From: Zea mays
Taxonomy: Eukaryota; Streptophyta; Magnoliopsida; Poales; Poaceae
Reading direction: 5' to 3'
NCBI RefSeq assembly: GCF_902167145.1
Contig: NC_050100.1
Span: forward strand, 201,661,974 to 201,725,973
DNA: 64,000 bases
The notes below the pieces were generated by a model, which did no database searches, was not told the DNA's origin, and worked only from the letters and a program-made list of their open reading frames with translations. Of the stretch, positions 1 through 11,740 are shown piece by piece. Every line of letters starts with the position of its first letter. The first letter of the stretch is position 1. The translations under genes were made by a program, and so were the position numbers.

Positions 1-719
1 TGGTCGTTCATGGCTATTTTCGACAAAATGGGGGTTGTGTGGCCATTGATCATCGACCAGATGCTCGTACACCTCACCCCACATATGTTTCCTTGCCATA
101 GATCACATTCTTGGATTTCTGGTGGAGACCATTTCTTGGGCAAAAATCCAAATGTGTTAGCCTTTGGTATTTTTGAAAATGGTCATTCATGGTTATTTTC
201 GACAAAAATGGGGGTTGTGTGGCCATTGATCTTCGACTAGAGGCCCATACACCTCACCCCACATATGTTTCCTTGCCATAGATCAAATTCTTGGATTTTT
301 GGTGGAGACCATTTCTTGGTCAAAAATCCATAGGTGTTAGCCTTCAGTGTCATTGAAAATGGTCGTTCATGGCTATTTTCGACAAAATTGGGGTTGTGTG
401 GCCAATGATCATCGACCAGAGGCTCGTACACTTCACCCCACATATGTTTTCTTGCCATAGATCACATTCTTGGATTTCTGGTGGAGACCATTTCTTGGTC
501 AAAAATCTGTTGGTGTTAGCCTTCGGTATTATTGAAAATGGTCGGTCATGGTTATTTTTGACTGAAATGGGGGTTGTGTGGCCATTTATCATCGACCAGA
601 GGCTCATACACCGCACCCCACATATGTTTCCTTGCCATAGATCACATTCTTGGATATCTGGTGGAGACCATATTTTGGTCAAAAATCCGTACGTGTTAGC
701 CTTCGGTATTATTGAAAAT

Positions 720-899
720 GGTCATTCATGGCTATTTTCGACAAAAATGGGGGTTGTGTGGCCATTGATCATCGACCAAAGGCTCGTACACCTCACCCCA
801 CATATGTTTCCTTGCCATAGATCACATTCTTTGATTTCTGGTGGAGACCATTTCTTGGTCAAAAATCCGAATGTGTTAGCCTTCGGAACTATTGAAAAT
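720..899 (+). repeat. Representative canonical 180-bp S180 monomer
   Basis: This unit is exactly 180 bp and close to the apparent consensus, so it serves as a reference monomer. It contains a CENP-B-box-like 17-mer at 736-752, the self-complementary octamer ACATATGT at 800-807, and a short dyad GACCA-TTTCT-TGGTC at 846-860. Because 180 is divisible by three, a frame open in one monomer stays open in the next, which makes long artefactual reading frames on both strands. 180 bp is close to a nucleosome repeat length, as in many plant and animal satellites. Confidence 0.95.
736..752 (+). other. CENP-B-box-like 17-mer, 8/9 core match (representative)
   Basis: TTCG at 737-740, A at 745 and TGGG at 748-751 have exactly the spacing of NTTCGNNNNANNCGGGN, with one mismatch (T for C). 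The same arrangement occurs in most monomers with the ACAAAAATGGGGG form, and in reverse as CCCCCATTTTTGTCGAA or CCCCCATTTTAGTCGAA. Monomers with one A fewer (ACAAAATGGG), or with GATGAAAAT for GTCGAAAAT, lose it. Confidence 0.55.
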
Positions 900-2452
900 G
901 GTCGTTCATGGCTATTTTCGACAAAAATGGGGGTTGTGTGGCCATTGATATTGGACCAGAGGCTCATACACCTCACTACACATATGTTTCCTTGCCATAG
1001 ATCACATTCTTGGATTTATGGTGGAGACCATTTCTTAGTCAAAAATCCATAGGTGTTAGCCTTCGGTGTCATTGAAAATGGTCGTTCATGGCTATTTTCG
1101 ACAAAAATTAGGGTTGTGTGGCCATTGATCGTCGACCAGAGGCTCATACACCTCACCCACATATGTTTCCTTGCCGTAGATCACATTCATGGATTTCTGG
1201 TGGAGACCATTTCTTGGTCAAAAATCCGTAGGTGTTAGCCTTCGGTATTATTGAAAATGGTCGTTCATGGCTATTTTCGACAAAAATGGGGGTTGTGTGG
1301 CCATTGATCATCGACTAGAGGCTCAAACACCTCACCCCACATATGTTTCCTTGCCATAGATCACATTCTTGGATTTCTGGTGGAGACCATTTCTTGGTCA
1401 AAAATCCGTAGGTGTTAGCCTCTAGTATTATTGAAAATGGTCGCTCATGGCTATTTTCGACAAAATGGGGGTTGTGTGGCCATTGATCATCGACCAGATG
1501 CTCGTACACCTCACCCCACATATGTTTCCTTGCCATAGATCACATTCTTGGATTTCTGGTGGAGACCATTTCTTGGGCAAAAATCCAAATGTGTTAGCCT
1601 TTGGTATTTTTGAAAATGGTCATTCATGGCTATTTTCGACAAAAATGGGGGTTGTGTGGCCATTGATCTTCGACTAGAGGCCCATACACCTCACCCCACA
1701 TATGTTTCCTTGCCATAGATCAAATTCTTGGATTTATGGTGGAGACCATTTCTTGGTCAAAAATCCATAGGTGTTAGCCTTCAGTGTCATTGAAAATGGT
1801 CGTTCATGGCTATTTTCGACAAAATTGGGGTTGTGTGGCCAATGATCATCGACCAGAGGCTCGTACACTTCACCCCACATATGTTTTCTTGCCATAGATC
1901 ACATTCTTGGATTTTTGGTGGAGACCATTTCTTGGTCAAAAATCTGTTGGTGTTAGCCTTCGGTATTATTGAAAATGGTCGGTCATGGTTATTTTTGACT
2001 GAAATGGGGGTTGTGTGGCCATTTATCATCGACCAGAGGCTCATACACCGCACCCCACATATGTTTCCTTGCCATAGATCACATTCTTGGATATCTGGTG
2101 GAGACCATATTTTGGTCAAAAATCCGTACGTGTTAGCCTTCGGTATTATTGAAAATGGTCATTCATGGCTATTTTCGACAAAAATGGGGGTTGTGTGGCC
2201 ATTGATCATCGACCAAAGGCTCGTACACCTCACCCCACATATGTTTCCTTGCCATAGATCACATTCTTTGATTTCTAGTGGAGACCATTTCTTGGTCAAA
2301 AATCCGAATGTGTTAGCCTTCGGAACTATTGAAAATGGTCGTTCATGGCTATTTTCGACAAAAATGGGGGTTGTGTGGCCATTGATATTGGACCAGAGGC
2401 TCATACACCTCACTACACATATGTTTCCTTGCCATAGATCACATTCTTGGAT

Positions 2453-5160
2453 TTATGGTGGAGACCATTTCTTAGTCAAAAATCCATAGGTGTTAGCCTT
2501 CGGTGTCATTGAAAATGGTCGTTCATGGCTATTTTCGACAAAAATTAGGGTTGTGTGGCCATTGATCGTCGACCAGAGGCTCATACACCTCACCCCACAT
2601 ATGTTTCCTTGCCGTAGATCACATTCATGGATTTCTGGTGGAGACCATTTCTTGGTCAAAAATCCGTAGGTGTTAGCCTTCGGTATTATTGAAAATGGTC
2701 GTTCATGGCTATTTTCGACAAAAATGGGGGTTGTGTGGCCATTGATCATCGACCAGAGGCTCAAACACCTCACCCCACATATGTTTCCTTGCCATAGATC
2801 ACATTCTTGGATTTCTGGTGGAGACCATTTCTTGGTCAAAAATCCGTAGGTGTTAGCTTCTAGTATTATTGAAAATGGTCGCTCATGGCTATTTTCATAA
2901 AAAATGGGGGTTGTGTGGCCATTTATCATCGACTAGAGGCTCATAAACCTCACCCCACATATGTTTCCTTGCCATAGATCACATTCTTGGATTTCTGGTG
3001 GAGACCATTTCTTGGTCAAAAACATGTACGTGTTAGCCTTCGGTATTATTGAAAATGGTCGTTCATGGCTATTTTCGGCAAAATGGGGGTTGTGTGGCTA
3101 TTGATCATCGACCAGAGGCTCGTACACCTCACCCCACATATGTTTCCTTGCCATAGATCACAATCTTGGATTTCTGGTGGAGACCATTTCTTGGGCAAAA
3201 ATCTGAATGTGTTAGCCTTTGGTATTTTTGAAAATGGTCATTCATGGCTATTTTCGAAAAAAATGGGGGTTGTGTGGCCATTGATCTTCGACCAGAGGCT
3301 CATACACCTCACTACACATATGTTTCCTTGCCATAGATCACATTCTTGGATTTATGGTGGAGACCATTTCTTGGTCAAAAATCCGTAGGTGTTAGCCTTC
3401 AGTGTCATTGAAAATGGTCGTTCATGGCTATTTTCGACAAAAAATAGGGTTGTGTGGCCATTGATCGTCGACCAGAGGCTCATACACCTCGCCCCACATA
3501 TGTTTCCTTGTCGTAGATCACATTCTTGGATTCCTGGTGGAGACCATTTCTTGGTCAAAAATCTGTAGGTGTTAGCCTTCGGTATTATTGAAAATGGTCG
3601 TTCATGGCTATTTTCGACAAAAATGGGGGTTGTGTGGCCATTGATCATCGACCAGAGGCTCATACACCTCACCCCACATATGTTTCCTTGCCATAGATCA
3701 CATTCTTGGATTTCTGGTGGAGACCATTTCTTTTTCAAAAATCCGTAGGTGTTAGCCTCTAGTATTATTGAAAATGGTCGCTCATGGCTATTTTCATAAA
3801 ATATGGGGGTTGTGTGGCCATTTATCATCGACTAGAGGCTCATAAACCTCACCCCACATATGTTTCCTTGCCATAGATCACATTTTTGGATTTCTGGTGG
3901 AGACCATTTCTTGGTCAAAAACTAGTACGTGTTAGCCTTCAGTATTATTGAAAATGGTCATTCATGGCTATTTTCGGCAAAATGTGGGTTGTGTGGCCAT
4001 TGATCATCGACCAGAGGCTCGTACACCTCACCCCACATATGTTTCCTTGCCATAGATCACATTCTTGGATTTCTGGTGGAGACCATTTCTTGGGCAAAAA
4101 TATGAATGTGTTAGCCTTTGGTATTTTTGAAAATGGTCATTCATGGCTATTTTCGACAAAAATGGGGGTTGTGTGGCCATTGATCTTCGACCAGAGGCTC
4201 ATACACCTCACTACACATATGTTTCCTTCCCATAGATCACATTCTTGGATTTATGGTGGAGACCATTTCTTGGTCAAAAATCTGTAGGTGTTAGCCTTCA
4301 GTGTCACTGAAAATGGTCGTTCATGGCTATTTTCGACAAAAATTAGGGTTGTGTGGCCATTGATCGTCGACCAGAGGCTCATACACCTCGCCCCACATAT
4401 GTTTCCTTGCCGTAGATCACATTGTTTGATTTCTGGTGGAGACCATTTCTTGGTCAAAAATCCGTAGGTGTTAGCCTTCCGTATTATTGAAAATGGTCGT
4501 TCATGGCTATTTTCGACAAAAATGGGGGTTGTGTGGCCATTGATCATCGACCAGAGGCTCAAACACCTCACCCCACATATGTTTCCTTGCCATAGATCAC
4601 ATTCTTGGATTTCTGGTGGAGACCTTTTCTTGGTCAAAAATTCGTAGTTGTTAGCCTCGAATATTATTGAAAATGGTCGCTCATGGCTATTTTAATAAAA
4701 AATGGGGCTTGTGTGGCCATTTATCATCGACTAGAGGCTCATAAACCTCACCCCACATATGTTTCCTTGCCATAGATCACATTCTTGGATTTCTGGTGGA
4801 TACCATTTCTTGGTCAAAAACTCGTACGTGTTAGCCTTCGGTATTATTGAAAATGGTCGTTCATGGCTATTTTCGGCAAAATGGGGGTTGTGTGGCCATT
4901 GATCGTCGACCAGAGGCTCGTACACCTCACCCCACATATGTTTCCTTGCCATAGATCACATTCTAGGATTTCTGGTGCAGACCATTTCTTGGGCAAAAAT
5001 CCGAATGTGTTAGCCTTTGGTATTTTTGAAAATGGTCATTCATGGCTATTTTCGAAAAAATGGGGGTTGTGTGGCCATTGATCTTCGGCCAGAGGCTCAT
5101 ACACCTCACTACACATATGTTTCCTTGCCATAGATCACATTCTTGGATTTATGGTGGAGA
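2453..5160 (+). repeat. 5-mer higher-order repeat, about three copies (about 899 bp)
   Basis: Private variants recur every 899-900 bp. TTTTCATAAAA followed by a CATTTATCATCGACTAG version lies near 2,893, 3,793 and 4,692 (AATAAAA in the last). TTTTCGGCAAAATG lies near 3,074, 3,973 and 4,872. The CTACACATATG plus TTTATGG monomer lies near 3,316, 4,216 and 5,116. The unit shares its first part with the end of the 8-mer HOR, so the two HOR types overlap at 2,453-2,876. After about 5,160 the monomer order changes. The same 5-mer occurs in opposite orientation at 29.2-33.7 kb. Confidence 0.9.
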
Positions 5161-6287
5161 CCATTTCTTGGTCAAAAATCCATAGGTGTTAGCCTTCAGT
5201 GTCATTGAAAATGGTCGTTCATGGCTATTTTCGACAAAAATGGGGGTTGTGTGGCCATTAATCATCGACCAGAGGCTCGTACACTTCACCCCACATATGT
5301 TTTCTTGCCATAGATCAGAATCTTGGATTTCCTGTGGAGACCATTTGTTGGTCAAAAATTCGTAGGTGTTAGCCTTCAGTGTCATTGAAAATGGTCATTC
5401 ATGGCTATTTTCGACAAAAATGGGGGTTGTGTCGCCATTGATCATCGACCAGGGGATCGTACACCTCACCCCACATAAGTTTCCTTGGCATATATCACAT
5501 TCTTGGATTTCTGGTGGAGACCATTTCTTGGTCAAAAATCCGTAGGTGTTAGCCTTCGGTATTATTGAAAATCGTCGTTCATGGCTATTTTCGACAAAAA
5601 TGGGGGTTGTGTGGCCATTGATCATCAACCAAAGGCTCATACACCTCACCCCACATATGTTTCCTTGCCATAGACCACATTCTTGGATTTCTCATGGAGA
5701 CCATTTGTTGGTCAAAAATCCGTAGGTGTTAGCTTTCGGTATTATTGAAAATGGTCGTTCATGGCTATTTTCATAAAAAATGGGGTTATGTGGCCATTTA
5801 TCATCGACCAGAGGCTCGTACACCTCACCCCACATATGTTTCCTTGCCATAGAGCACACTCTTGGATTTCTGGTGGAGACCATTTCTTGGTCAAAAATTC
5901 ATACGTGTTAGCCATCGGTATTATTGAAAATGGTCGTTCATGGCTATTTTTGACAAAATGGGGGTTGTGTGGCCATTGATCATCGACCAGAGGCTCGTAC
6001 ACCTCACCCACATATGTTTCCTTGTCGTAGATCACATTCTTGGATTTCTGGTGGAGACCATTTCTTGGTCAAAAATCCGTACGTGTTAGCCTTCGGTTTT
6101 ATTGAAAATGGTCGTTCATGGCTATTTTTGACAAAATAGAGGTTTTTGTGGCCATTGATCATCGACCAGAGGCTCATACACCTCACCCCACATATGTTTC
6201 CTTGACATAGATCACATTTTTGGATTTCTGGTGGAGACCATTTCTTGGGCAAAAATCCGAATGTGTTAGCCTTCGGTATTATTGAAA

Positions 6288-6315
6288 ATGGTCCACCATA
6301 GATCCACCAGAAATC
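6288..6315. repeat. Micro-inverted insertion inside an S180 monomer
   Basis: After GAAAATGGTC the forward monomer is interrupted by CCACCATAGATCC and then ACCAGAAATCC. These are two pieces of the reverse-strand version of the satellite, where CTCCACCATAGATCC and CTCCACCAGAAATCC are normal. The forward monomer then resumes at CGCACGTGTTAGCC, skipping most of a unit. The shared AATCC and GATCC ends suggest template switching between strands. Confidence 0.75.
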
Positions 6316-6345
6316 CGCACGTGTTAGCCTTCGGTATTATTGAAA

Positions 6346-6357
6346 ATGGTCGTGGTC
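6346..6357 (+). repeat. 6-bp tandem duplication GGTCGT x2
   Basis: The monomer start reads GGTCGTGGTCGTTC instead of GGTCGTTC. The same duplication appears in reverse complement at about 11,522-11,535 (GACCACGACC), on the other side of the inversion. It is therefore a useful marker of descent linking the two arms. Confidence 0.85.
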
Positions 6358-8475
6358 GTTCTTGGCTATTTTCGACAAAATGGGGGTTGTGTGGCCATTG
6401 ATCATCGACCATGGGCTCATACACCTCACCCACATATGTTTCCTTGCCGTAGATTACATTCTTAGATTTCTGGTGGAGACCATTTCTTGGGCAAAAATCC
6501 GAATGTGTTAGCCATCGATATTATTGAAAATGGTTATTTATGGCTATTTTCGACAAAAATGGGGGTTGTGTGGCCATTTATCTTCAACCAGAGGCTCATA
6601 CACCTCACTAAACATATGTTTTCTTGCCATAGATCACATTCTTGGATCTATGGTGGAGACCAGTTCTTGGTCAAAAATCCATAGGTGTTAGCCTTCAGTG
6701 TCATTGAAAATAGTCGTTCATGGCTATTTTCGACAAAAATGGGGGTTGTGTGGCCATTGATCATCGACCAGAGGCTCGTACACCTCACCCCACATATGTT
6801 TTATTGCCATAGATCAAAATCTTGGATTTCTCGTGGAGACCATTTCTTGGTCAAAAATCCGTACGTGTTAGCCTTCGGTATTATTGAAAATGGTCGTTCA
6901 TGGCTATTTTCGACAAAAATGGGGGTTGTGTGGCCATTGATCATCGACCAGAGGCTCGTACACCTCACCCGACATATAATTCGTTGCCATAGATCATATT
7001 CTTGGATTTCTGGTGGAGACGATTTCTTGGTCAAAAATCCGTAGGTGTTAGCCTTCGGTATTATTGAAAATTGTCGTTCATGGCTATTTTCGACAAAAAT
7101 GGGGGTTGTGTGGCCATTGATCATCGAACAGAGGCTCGTACACCTCACCCCACATATGTTTCCTTGCCATAGATCAAATTCTTGGATTTCTGGTGGAGAC
7201 CATTTCTTGGTCAAAAATCCGTAGGTGTTAGCCTTCGATATTATTGTAAATTGTCGTTCATGGCTATTTTCGACAAAAATGGGGGTTGTGTGGCCATTGA
7301 TCATCGACCAGTGGCTCATACACCTCACCCCACATATGTTTCCTTGCCATAGATCACATTCTTGGATTTCTGGTGGAGACCATTTCTTGGTCAAAAATCT
7401 GTAGGTGTTAGCTTGTAGTATTATTGAAAATAGTCGTTCATGGCTATTTTGATAAAAAATGGGGGTTGTAAGGTCATTTATCATCGACCAGAGGCTCGTA
7501 CACCTCACCCCACATATGTTTCTTTCCATAGATCACATTCTTGGATTTCTGGTGGAGACCATTTCTTGGTCAAAAATTCGTACGTGTTAGCCTTCGGTGT
7601 TATTGAAAATGGTTGTTCATGGCTATTTTCGACAAAATGGGGGTTGTGTGGCCATTGATCATCGACCAGAGGCTCGTACACCTCACCCCACATATGTTTC
7701 CTTGCCATAGATCACATTCTTGAATTTCTGGAGGAGACCATTTCTTGGGCAAAAATCCGAATGTGTTAGCCTTCGGTATTTTTGAAAATGGTCATTCATG
7801 GCTATTTTCGATAAAAATGGGGTTTGTTTCGCCATTGATCTTCAACCAGAGGCTCATACACATCACTACACATATGTTTCCTTGCCATATATCACATTCT
7901 TGGATTTATTGTGGAGACCATTTCTTGGTCAAAAATCCATAGGTGTTAGCCTTCAGTGTCATTGAAAATGGTCGTTCATGGCTATTTTCGACAAAATAGA
8001 GGTTCTGTGGCCATTGATCATCGACCAGAGGCTCATACACCTCACCCCACATATGTTTCCTTGCCATAGATCACATTCTTGGATTTCTGGTGGAGACAAT
8101 TTCTTGGTCAAAAATCTGTAGGTGTTAGCCTTCGGTATTATTGAAAATGGTCATTCATGGCTATTTTCGACAAAAATGAGGGTTGTGTGGCCATTTATCT
8201 TCAACCAGAGGCTCATACACCTCACTACACATATGTTTTCTTGCCATATATCACATTCTTGGATCTATGGTGGAGACCAGTTCTTGGTCAAAAATCCGTA
8301 GGTGTTAGCCTTCAGTGTAATTGAAAATAGTCGTTCATGGCTATTTTTGACAAAAATGGGGGTTGTGTGGCCATTGATAATCGACCAGAGGCTCGTACAC
8401 CTCACCCCACAAATGTTTCCTTGCCATAGATCACATTCTTCGATTTCTGGTGGAGACCATTTCTTGGTCAAAAAT

Positions 8476-9236
8476 CCGTATGTGTTAGCCTTTGATATTA
8501 TTGAAAATGGTCGTTCATGGCTATTTTCGACAAAAATGGGGGTTGTGTGGCCATTTATCTTCGACCAGAGGCTCGTAAACCTCACCCCATATATGTTTCA
8601 TTACCATAGATCACAATCTTGGATTTCTCGTGGAGACCATTTCGTGGTCAAAAATCCGTACGTGTTAGCCTTCGGTATAATTGAAAATGGTCGTTCATGG
8701 CTGTTTTCGACAAAAATGGGGGTTGTGTGGCCATTGATCATCGACCAGAGGCTCGTACACCTCACCCCACATATGTTTCCTTGCCATAGATAATATTCTT
8801 GGATTTGTGGTGGAGACGATTTCTTGGTCAAAAATCCGTAGGTGTTAGCCTTCTGTATTATTGAAAATGGTCGTTCATGGCTATATTCGACAAAAATGGG
8901 GGTTGTGTGGCCATTGATCATCGACCAGAGGCTCGTACACCTCACCCCACATATGTTTCCTTGCCATAGATCACATTCTTGGATTTCTGGTGGAGACCAT
9001 ATCTTGGTCAAAAATCCGTAGGTGTTAGCCTTCGGTATTATTGAAAATAGACGTTCATGGCTATTTTCGACAAAAATGGGGGTTGTGTGGCCATTGATCA
9101 TCGACCAGAGGCTCACACACCTCACCCCACATATGTTTCCTTGCCATAGATCACATTTTTGGATTTCTTGTGGAGACCATTTCTTTGTCAAAAATTCGTA
9201 GGTGTTAGCCTATGGTATTATTGAAAATGGTCGTTC
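8476..9236 (+). repeat. S180 spacer between the mirrored arms
   Basis: About 760 bp, a little over four forward monomers. It lies between the last position that mirrors the right arm (about 8,475) and the inversion point at 9,237. The monomers here are ordinary S180 units with scattered substitutions. The last one has CTTTGTC for CTTGGTC near 9,184 and CTATGG for CTTCGG near 9,212. In a fold-back model this stretch is the unpaired loop. Confidence 0.7.
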
Positions 9237-9238
9237 AT
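9237..9238. other. S180 orientation switch (inversion junction)
   Basis: The forward monomer runs GGTCGTTCAT and then changes directly into the reverse monomer TTTTGACCAAG. Only the two bases AT are compatible with both sides, so this is an end-joining or template-switch type junction with minimal microhomology. Everything before it is forward S180, and everything from here to 51,817 is reverse S180. Confidence 0.95.
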
Positions 9239-11740
9239 TTTTGACCAAGAAATGGTCTCCACCAGAAATCCAAGAATGTGATCTATGGCAAGGAAACATT
9301 TGTGGGGTGAGGTGTATGAGCCTCTGGTCGATTATCAATGGCCACACAACCCCCATTTTTGTCGAAAATAGTCATGAACGACTATTTTCAATGACACTGA
9401 AGGCTAACACCTACGGATTTTTGACCAAGAACTGGTCTCCACCATAGATCCAAGAATGTGATATATGGCAAGAAAACATATGTGTAGTGAAGTGTATGAG
9501 CCTCTGGTTGAAGATAAATGGCCACACAACCCCCATTTTTGTCAGCCATGAATGACCATCTTCAATAATACCGAAGGCTAACACCTACGGATTTTTGACC
9601 AAGAAATGGTCTCCACCAGAAATCCAAGAATGTGATCTATCGCAAGGAAACATATGTGGGGTGAGGTGTATGAGCCTCTGGTCGATGATCAATGGCCACA
9701 GAACCTCTATTTTGTCGAAAATAGCCATGAACGACCATTTTCAATTACACTGAAGGCTAACACCTATGGATTTTTGACCAAGAAATGGTCTCCACCATAA
9801 ATCCAAGAATGTGATATATGGCAAGGAAACATATGTGTAGTGAGGTGTATGAGCCTCTGTCGAAGATCAATGGCGAAACAGCCCCCATTTTTATCGAAAA
9901 TAGCCATGAATGACCATTTTCAAAAATACCGAAGGCTAACACATTCGGATTTTTGCCCAAGAAATGATCTCCACCAGAAATCCAAGAATGTGATCTATGG
10001 CAAGGAAACATATGTGGGGTGAGGTGTACGAGCCTCTGGTCGATGATCAATGGCCACACAACTCCCATTTTGTCGAAAATAGCCATGAACGACCATTTTC
10101 AATAATATCGAAGGCTAACACGTACGAATTTTTGACCAAGAAATGGTCTCCACCAGAAATCCATGAATGTGATCTATGGCAAGAAACATATGTGGGGTGA
10201 GGTGTACGAGCCTCTGGTCGATGATAAATGGCCATACAACCACCATTTTTTATCAAAATAGCCATGAACGACCATTTTCAATAATACCAGAGGCTAACAC
10301 CTACAGATTTTTGACCAAGAAATGGTCTCCACCAGAAATTCAAGAATTTGATCTATGGCAAGGAAACATATGTGGGGTGAGGTGTACGAGCCTCTGGTCA
10401 ATGATTAATGGCCACACAACCCCCATTTTTGTCGAAAATAGCCATGAACGACCATTTTCAATAATAACGAAGGCTAACACCTACGGATTTTTTACCAAGA
10501 AATCGTCTCCACCAGAAATCCAAGAATATGATCTATGGCAAGGAATTATATGTCGGGTGAGGTGTATGAGCCTCTAGTCGATGATCAATGGCCACACAAC
10601 CCCCATTTTTGTCGAAAATAGCCATGAACGACCATTTTCAATAATACCGAAGGCTAACACGTACGGATTTTTGACCAAGAAATGGTCTCCACGAGAAATC
10701 CAAGATTTTTATCTATGGCATTAAAACATATATGGGGTGAGGTGTACGAGCCTCTGGTCGATGATCAACGGCCACACAACCCCCATTTTTGTCGAAAATA
10801 GCCATGACGACCATTTTCAATAATACCGAAGGCTAACACCTACGGATTTTTGACCAAGAAATGGTCTCCACCAGAAATCCAAGAATGTGATCTATGGCAA
10901 GGAAACATATGTGGGGTGAGGTGTACGAGCCTCTGGTCGATTATCAATGGCCACACAACCACCATTATTGTCGAAAATAGCCATGAACGACTATTTTCAA
11001 TGACACTGAAGGCTGACACCTATGGATTTTGACCAAGAACTGGTCTCCACCATAGATCGAAGATTGTGATCTTGGCAAGAAAACATATGTGTAGTGAGGT
11101 GTATGAGAATCTGGTTGAAGATAAATGGCCACACAACCCCAATTTTTGTCGAAAATAGCCATGAATAACCATTTTCAATAATACCAAAGGCTAACACATT
11201 CGGATTTTTTCCCAAGAAATGGTCTCCACCAGAAATCCAAGAATTTGATCTACGACAAGGAAACATATGTGGGTGAGGTGTATGAGCCTCTGGTCGATGA
11301 TCAATGGCCACAGAACCTCTATTTTGTCGAAAATAGCCATGAACGACCATTTTCAATAATACCGTAGGCTAACACATACAGATTTTTGACCAAGAAATGG
11401 TCTCCACCAGAAATCCAAGAATGTGATCTACGACAAGGAAACATATGTGGGTGAGGTGTATGAGCCTCTGGTCGATGATCAATGGCCACACAAACCCCAT
11501 TTTGTCGAAAATAGCCATGAACGACCACGACCATTTTCAATAATACCGAAGGCTAACACGTACGAATTTTTGACCAATAAATGCTCCCCACTAGAAATCC
11601 AAGAATGTGATCTATGGCAAGGAAACATATGTGGGGTGAGGTGTACGAGCCTCTGGTTGATGATAAATGGCCACACAACCCCCATTTTTGATGAAAATAG
11701 CCATGAACGACCATTTTCAATAATACCGAAGGCTAACACC
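9239..11740 (-). repeat. Right arm of the S180 fold-back
   Basis: Read in reverse complement, this follows forward positions from about 8,475 downward. Matching private variants are GATATATGG at 9,460 (against CATATATCAC at 8,247), a GATTATCAATGG unit near 9,330, ACATTTGTGG near 9,297, AGAACCTCTATTTTG near 9,700, GGCGAAACAGCC near 9,875, a TTTTTTATCAAAATAGCC monomer near 10,245, and GACCACGACC near 11,525. Collinearity is broken by gains or losses of whole monomers (one near 10.5-10.9 kb), so the arms are not the same length. Confidence 0.82.

Larger units (their letters stand above)
1..2876 (+). repeat. 8-mer higher-order repeat, two copies (about 1,437 bp)
   Basis: Positions 2-1,438 and 1,439-2,876 align monomer for monomer with an offset of 1,437. 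I see only about half a dozen differences. Examples are GTTCAT/GCTCAT near 5/1,442, TTTTGG/TTATGG near 299/1,736, TTCTGG/TTTTGG near 479/1,916, and a 1-bp deletion in CACCCCAC near 1,160 in the first copy only. Neighbouring monomers inside one copy are much less alike, which is the defining sign of a higher-order repeat. The left end is cut by the window start, so the true copy number is unknown. Confidence 0.93.
5161..8475 (+). repeat. S180 monomers of mixed subtype; left arm of the fold-back
   Basis: About 18 forward S180 monomers with no short clean HOR period. Many carry private variants. Read backwards, these reappear on the other side of the 9,237 inversion in the same order: CATATATCAC near 8,247 and 7,888, a GATAATCGACC version near 8,377, CACAAATG near 8,410, TTTCGCC near 7,827, a TTTTGATAAAAAATG monomer near 7,450, and an extra GGTCGT near 6,346. 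Single-base deletions are commoner here than in the 20.9-23.3 kb block, so this segment looks older. Confidence 0.85.
1..9238 (+). repeat. S180 satellite array, forward orientation
   Basis: About 51 head-to-tail monomers of 179-180 bp, each starting GGTCGTTCATGG when read on the plus strand. Landmarks in each unit, in order, are a TTTTCGAC segment, a run ATGGGGGTTGTGTGGCC, TGATCATCGACC, CCCCACATATG, a GATCACATTCTTGG block, GGTGGAGACCATTTCTTGG and GTGTTAGCC. Monomers fall into recurrent subtypes: TCGGTATTATTG, TCAGTGTCATTG, TTTGGTATTTTTG and TCGGAACTATTG versions of the end, and CTACACATATG in place of CCCCACATATG. The subtypes recur at multi-monomer intervals, which shows higher-order organisation. 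No gene or transposon sequence interrupts the array. The length and head-to-tail arrangement fit a centromeric or pericentromeric satellite; that location is inferred. Confidence 0.97.

Noticed and set aside
846..860. GACCA-TTTCT-TGGTC as a transcription terminator
   Set aside because: The five-base-pair stem has no context of a transcript or gene. It is recorded only as a feature of the monomer.
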